Source of the DNA: Agrostemma githago
Taxonomy: Eukaryota; Streptophyta; Magnoliopsida; Caryophyllales; Caryophyllaceae
Assembly: GCA_958450325.1 (NCBI GenBank)
Contig: OY288257.1
Location: 5,847,873-5,911,872 of the forward strand
Reading direction: 5' to 3'
Length of the DNA: 64,000 nucleotides
Positions 59,547-64,000 of the stretch are shown in pieces (the stretch's first letter is position 1; every line of letters starts with the position of its first letter). Both the position numbers and the translations under genes were made by a program. The notes below the pieces were generated by a model, which did no database searches, was not told the origin of the DNA, and was given only the letters and a program-made list of their open reading frames with translations.

Positions 59547-62500
59547 ATGGCAGCAACTCGAATCCAGGTCCCCCTACCGTTAAAGTTGACGGAACTGGTC
59601 TCAACCTCTGCAACAAACTCAACCTCGGCGGAGGAATCGGCGTTGAATCCATCTGACGCCGTTATCTTCTTCGGCGTTAGTCTCATATTGGGTATAGCGT
59701 GCCGTTACTTTCTCCGAGGGACACGTGTCCCTTACACCGTCGCTCTTCTTCTCATCGGCGTTGGCCTTGGATCACTCGGTACACTTGTTTCTCTCTTTCG
59801 TCTCTTCCTAATCTTAATGTTCTTCAATTTTACCATATACGACTACTTTATCCATAGTCAAACATGTAAGTATTGACGATGATGAGTGGGTTACTTACTG
59901 GTTTTGACTTATTTGTTAGTGTTCAATTGTCTCTACTTCCATCGATGTAGGATAATCATGTGTCAAGTGTCAAGTGACATCGTTATTTGTGAGACCGTGT
60001 CATTCGAGAATTGGGAAAAAACGAGATAAGTTTTGAATTTGCATAAGACGTTCTTTCACTGCCTTACTCGTACAATACTGTGAGACGTAACACTGCAAAG
60101 AAAAAGAAATTAAAAATGACCTCCATCATTGACGTGAGAGGTAAGTTATTGTGATTTGGAAGAGTAAAGGCAAGAGTAGTTTCATCAAATCTGTAGGAAA
60201 ACCCGTCCATGTACTTCATGATGCACTAGGCTGCTAACCACAACCACCTGTTGGGTTGTTGCCAAATGAGCTTGTCTATCCTGGTCTTATCTTATGCATC
60301 GACGAGCTTGGTCTTTGGTCTTTGTGTATAGATTGATGTAATAAATTGTAACAGATGCTAAATCAACAACTTTGTACTATTTTCTAGTAAAGGATAGTTT
60401 CTTTGATTGTTATCTGTGACACTGAATGTTTTGCAGAATATGGTACGAAGCATGGCCTCAGACAGTTTGGGGATGGTATTCGCCTTTGTAAGTCGTTCCT
60501 ATAGTCTAATTGAGTTAGTAGAGGTGGGAACGAAGTACTTGGCTGATATCAGTTTCACTATGGATTTTGATGGTCTGTCGCTTTACAGGGGAAAATATTG
60601 ATCCAGATCTTCTGTTGGCTGTATTTCTCCCAGCCCTTCTGTTTGAAAGTTCATTTTCAATGGAGATTCACCAAATAAAAGTTAGGATATGCTTCATATA
60701 TTTCAGTTTTTTGTTACCGAAATTGATAAATTGAATTGTTAGTTTTTTGTTTGGACAAGATGTTTTAGTTTGTATTTCTGTTCTATTTTATTCTCAAAAG
60801 AATCCACATCAAAATTTTGTGCTGCAATTAACTCCTCTTGCTTTCCCATTTTTCTCTCTATAGATACGGTCACTATTTAGTTTCACTCATCCTTTAAAGT
60901 ACTTGAAATAAATAAAGATATATCTATATTTATATTTTGTTTTGAAATTTAGGTGCCCCACTCCGTTGAAATTCAACAATTTTACTTTCTTTGCTACTCT
61001 TAAGGCGCTAGTTCTCAAAGTATTTTTCATTAAACATGCAGAGATGTATGGCACAAATGCTACTACTTGCTGGCCCGGGCGTTTTGATATCAACATTCTG
61101 TCTTGGAGTAGCTCTCAAGGTATAACAGTCGCTCCTGGCATTCTCATGTACACCCAGGGATAACTCAGGACTAATATACTCTTATTTGCTTGTTACATTG
61201 ACTTTAGTGATCTAGAGTAGTGTGTCAGCCTGACACTTAGCAGACGTCTACACTGATATATACTTGTATTTTAGACACTATTTAAGCGTGACCTTGAAAT
61301 GTATCTAATCTGTGCATTTGTTAAGTTTACATTTCCATATGGCTGGAGCTGGACGACATCATTGTTGCTTGGGGGACTTCTAAGTGCAACTGATCCTGTA
61401 GCCGTTGTAGCTCTTTTGAAAGAACTTGGTGCGAGCAAAAAACTGAGTACCATAATTGAGGGGGAATCCTTGATGAATGACGGGTGAAATTTTATACTTT
61501 GATCTGCCACCAAACGATTCCCTTTCGTGTTGATGTGATTGAGGTTTATAATTATAGATACCATTAAGTTTTATAACATGTTAGCATCTAATTTCAGGAC
61601 TGCAATTGTGGTATACCAGCTTTTCTTTAAAATGGTCCTTGGCCGAAGCTTCAACTGGGTAGCAATTGTCAAGTTCTTGGCTCAAGTTTCCCTTGGAGCG
61701 TGAGTGTCTTTTATCTCAGTCAAATCCTATATACTGGTCCTCCCAAACTTGACCAAGCTGTCTAGTTGTTTTATACTGTACTACTCCTGCTCAAGAAGTT
61801 GTTTACTCTTTTATTCATTTGTGAGGAGTGTTTTTAATGAATGTAAACAGCCAATTGAATAAGAGGGAGTTAAGACTGCTTCTTTAAGGCCAGCATCTTC
61901 TTTGTGCTCTCTCTTTGCAGTGTTGGAATTGGCATTGCGTTCGGAATAGTGTCGGTATTGTGGCTTGGGTTTATTTTCAGTGACACTGTAATTGAGATAT
62001 CATTGACACTCGCTGTCAGCTATGTTGCCTATTATGCTGTAAGATGTTTTCTCCTCGTGGATAATTCTTGCTCCTGTTTTTGGTTTATAAACTTTGAAGC
62101 TTGATCTTATTGTTTGCTTATCTTCTTCTGGTACAAAATCTTGTCTCTGTGGTATATTTTGTAGTGCTGAGCATGAAATATATTACTCTTTCGTATCTAT
62201 TAATAGGATATAAATATATTAGTTGGGTCTCAACCATAACTTTGGTGAGATGGTTCATTTAACATGGTATCAGAGCGTGACCAAAGGTCGCGGGTTAGAA
62301 TCCTCACAGCCTCCAAAAAATCTCACAAGTGAAATTTCAGCGAGAGGGCATGTGCACAAACCATTCTTCAAGCCCAACGACGTAATAGGATATAATGATT
62401 CATAACACTGCCACATACTATGTATTTGACATACAGGTCAAGAAAACCAGGGGGGTTTGCTGCTTTGTAGAATTAGTTAATAAGAAAGTGGTAATTTAAC

Positions 62501-63158
62501 AAATGAGTTATATTATCTCCTTCACTGGCTAGTACCTTTTGAAAGTAGCACAGGGATGATATAAAAGGGATGGAGGTAGGACTTTAGACGGAGGCTCTCT
62601 TTAATACATTAATTCAACAACCAAGCTTTGAAGCCTGTAGAGGCATAGACACAAATAACATCAGAGAGAACAAAGTTTTTCATCAGATAAGCATATATTG
62701 AATGTTTTACAACGTTTTCATGACTTGCGTCTAATTCTTGTGCTCTCATTTGCTTGTTACTTGTCAAGTTATAAGTTTTTTTGTAGGTATTGAACTTAAA
62801 GTTGTACTAGTACATAACTTTTATATGTGGGTATTCAGGGAGTTAGGCTTTAGCTTATATACCTTCCTAACAGTTTTGTGGATCTGTTTTTGTCCGACTA
62901 TGTGATAGGCACAAGAGGGAGCTGGGGTTTCTGGTGTCTTGACCGTTATGACCCTGGGAATGTAAGTTAGAGTTCAAATTAATTACTTTGTACGAGTATT
63001 ATTTTTTTTCCAAAAAAAAAATTATTTGTAAAGAATTTCACTTGCAAAACAAAAGTAAAAAACATCTTAAAATCTTTTATGGTGTCTGACAGGTTCTATG
63101 CAGCTGCTGCTAGGACAGCATTTAAAGGTGAAAGTCAGAAGAGTTTGCATCACTTTTG
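59547..63158 (+). CDS. SOS1: Na+/H+ antiporter SOS1 (NHX7), 5' part, runs off the window
   Basis: SOS1 exports Na+ from the cytosol in exchange for protons at the plasma membrane and is activated by the SOS2-SOS3 kinase module under salt stress. Nine exons join in frame: 59547-59778, 60437-60487, 60589-60680, 61042-61119, 61326-61483, 61598-61699, 61921-62038, 62909-62961 and 63093-63158, giving the first 316 residues plus two bases. All introns are GT-AG. The translation matches the conserved transporter core: RGTRVPYTVALLLIGVGLGS, then DPDLLLAVFLPALLFESSFS, then LLGGLLSATDPVAVVALLKE, LSTIIEGESLMNDG and SLHHFW. The many hydrophobic stretches are the membrane helices. The remaining membrane part and the long cytosolic regulatory tail lie beyond 64000. 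No defects are seen. Confidence 0.96.
62265..62276 (+). other. Retroelement primer-binding-site-like fragment in a SOS1 intron
   Basis: TGGTATCAGAGC, complementary to the 3' end of initiator tRNA-Met, is followed by GGTCGCGGGTTAGAATCC, a common plant retroelement or SINE phrase resembling a tRNA B box. No LTR or full SINE could be delimited in the intron 62039-62908. Confidence 0.4.
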
Positions 63159-63477
63159 GTATGCTTGGTGCCTTTTTTAAGGATGTGTTTGGCTGATGTA
63201 ATCTTATGATAAATCTCTACCTCAACATATTCTAAGTCTGTACCGGAGATTTGTTGCTACTGGATGATGTAGTGGGATTGGTGGTCATAAGATCAGTATG
63301 GGAGAGAGGAGAAAGTAGTATAAGGAGGGGGTGAGTTATTGCTGTAATGTATTATAAGGTGAGGGTATGTGGGTTATTTGCTACTCTTATTTTCGCCATT
63401 TGAGGAAACATTGCAAATCCAATGAATGAGCTGAAAATGTCTGTGGTGCTTATTCCAGGGAATGGGAGAGAGTATTA

Positions 63478-63514
<37 letters not shown>

Positions 63515-64000
63515 TATAAAAAAAAAAAAAATGGAGAAGCAATTTCTTCACTGCTATCGTTGCTCCAGTTCTGTAAAAAGTTTGGGGTCTTGATTCTCTG
63601 TGAACTTGATTCTTGGTTGCTTAGGAGCAAGTCTAAAATCTATTTGATCACTTTCTACTCATGGAGATGCCATGGCCTACCACCTACGTGCAACTAGTGC
63701 CTGTTTGGCCTGATGGCTGATGGTTGAGTTTGAGTGTACCCAGAAAGGAAAGTAAGAAGATTATTGTGAAACAATGGGAGTGTACTAAATTGCCGAATTT
63801 ACCAAGTCATAGTTTCTTTTTTTACTGTTAAATTTCCACACATGAACATATAAATCTTCTTCATTATTTTTGAGGTGCAGTTAGTGGATAAATCTCAAAG
63901 AGAAAGCCAAAATTAAAAGATGACATGGATCGTAATTTCAGGATCTAAAAGTTATGTTAAATAATAAAGGCAAGACGATTGATGGTTTTTGGGATCCAAA
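63159..64000 (+). other. SOS1 intron 9, incomplete
   Basis: No further SOS1 coding sequence appears before the window ends. The intron carries a (TA)n run at 63482-63511 and AT-rich sequence. A possible small MITE is hinted at by TGTTTGGC words near 63187 and 63703. Confidence 0.6.

Noticed and set aside
62240..62310. A tRNA gene suggested by a B-box-like phrase
   Set aside because: No A box at the right distance and no cloverleaf; the phrase fits a retroelement primer-binding region or SINE remnant in an intron.

Overview
This window looks like nuclear DNA of a flowering plant, most likely a core eudicot. It carries spliced genes with GT-AG introns, plant-type gene families, and a dense, nested set of plant transposable elements. 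A Caryophyllales origin is suggested only weakly, because the large Ty3/gypsy Tat element carries an antisense plant-mobile-domain gene of the kind described for Silene Retand-like elements. No bacterial, organellar or CRISPR features are seen.

Three host genes are clear. At the left are a CYP89A-type cytochrome P450 (556-2209, +, one short intron) and, convergent to it, the translation factor subunit eIF3j (2865-6278, -, six coding exons that splice in frame to 224 codons). At the right edge is the 5' part of the plasma-membrane Na+/H+ antiporter SOS1/NHX7 (59547-63158, +, nine exons, running off the window).

Between them lies repeat-rich DNA. From 7.9 to 10.8 kb there are small MITEs and a decayed RPA70-like OB-fold gene. 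From 10.84 to 21.73 kb there is a 10.9-kb Mutator-like element flanked by (TA)n on both sides. It encodes a FAR1-type transposase (-) and a Ulp1/C48-like protein (+) with two tandem protease modules, the second of which has lost its catalytic His and Cys. Its introns and spacers are filled with dozens of copies of a GTTACTTTAAT-like motif that reverse orientation near the transposase. From 22.2 to 28.8 kb there are a copia-like LTR with an 88-bp tandem repeat, microsatellites, a GGCCC-rich hAT element with an 8-bp target duplication, and a decayed NB-LRR fragment. A Helitron (30.56-33.55 kb) is filled with a degenerate ~140-bp tandem repeat.

From 35.1 to 55.97 kb there is a three-level nest: a Harbinger-like element (TSD TAA) split by an LTR-type element (TSD GATAT), itself split by a 16.2-kb Tat retrotransposon (TSD ACTTA, two 2,539-bp LTRs). 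The Tat element has a full gag-pro-RT-RNaseH-INT frame with one in-frame stop, and an antisense PMD gene with its own TATA box and intron. An internal LTR-like promoter followed by a primer-binding-site-like motif sits just before gag. From 56 to 59 kb there are a CGGGTC-rich hAT-like element and a 1.2-kb long-arm inverted repeat with a 9-bp target duplication, ending about 0.5 kb upstream of the SOS1 start codon.

The host genes are unrelated to each other in function. The window is best read as three genes embedded in layered transposon insertions. Exon boundaries were derived by hand from reading frame and GT-AG sites. Repeat boundaries rest on visible terminal repeats and target duplications; no database search was possible.
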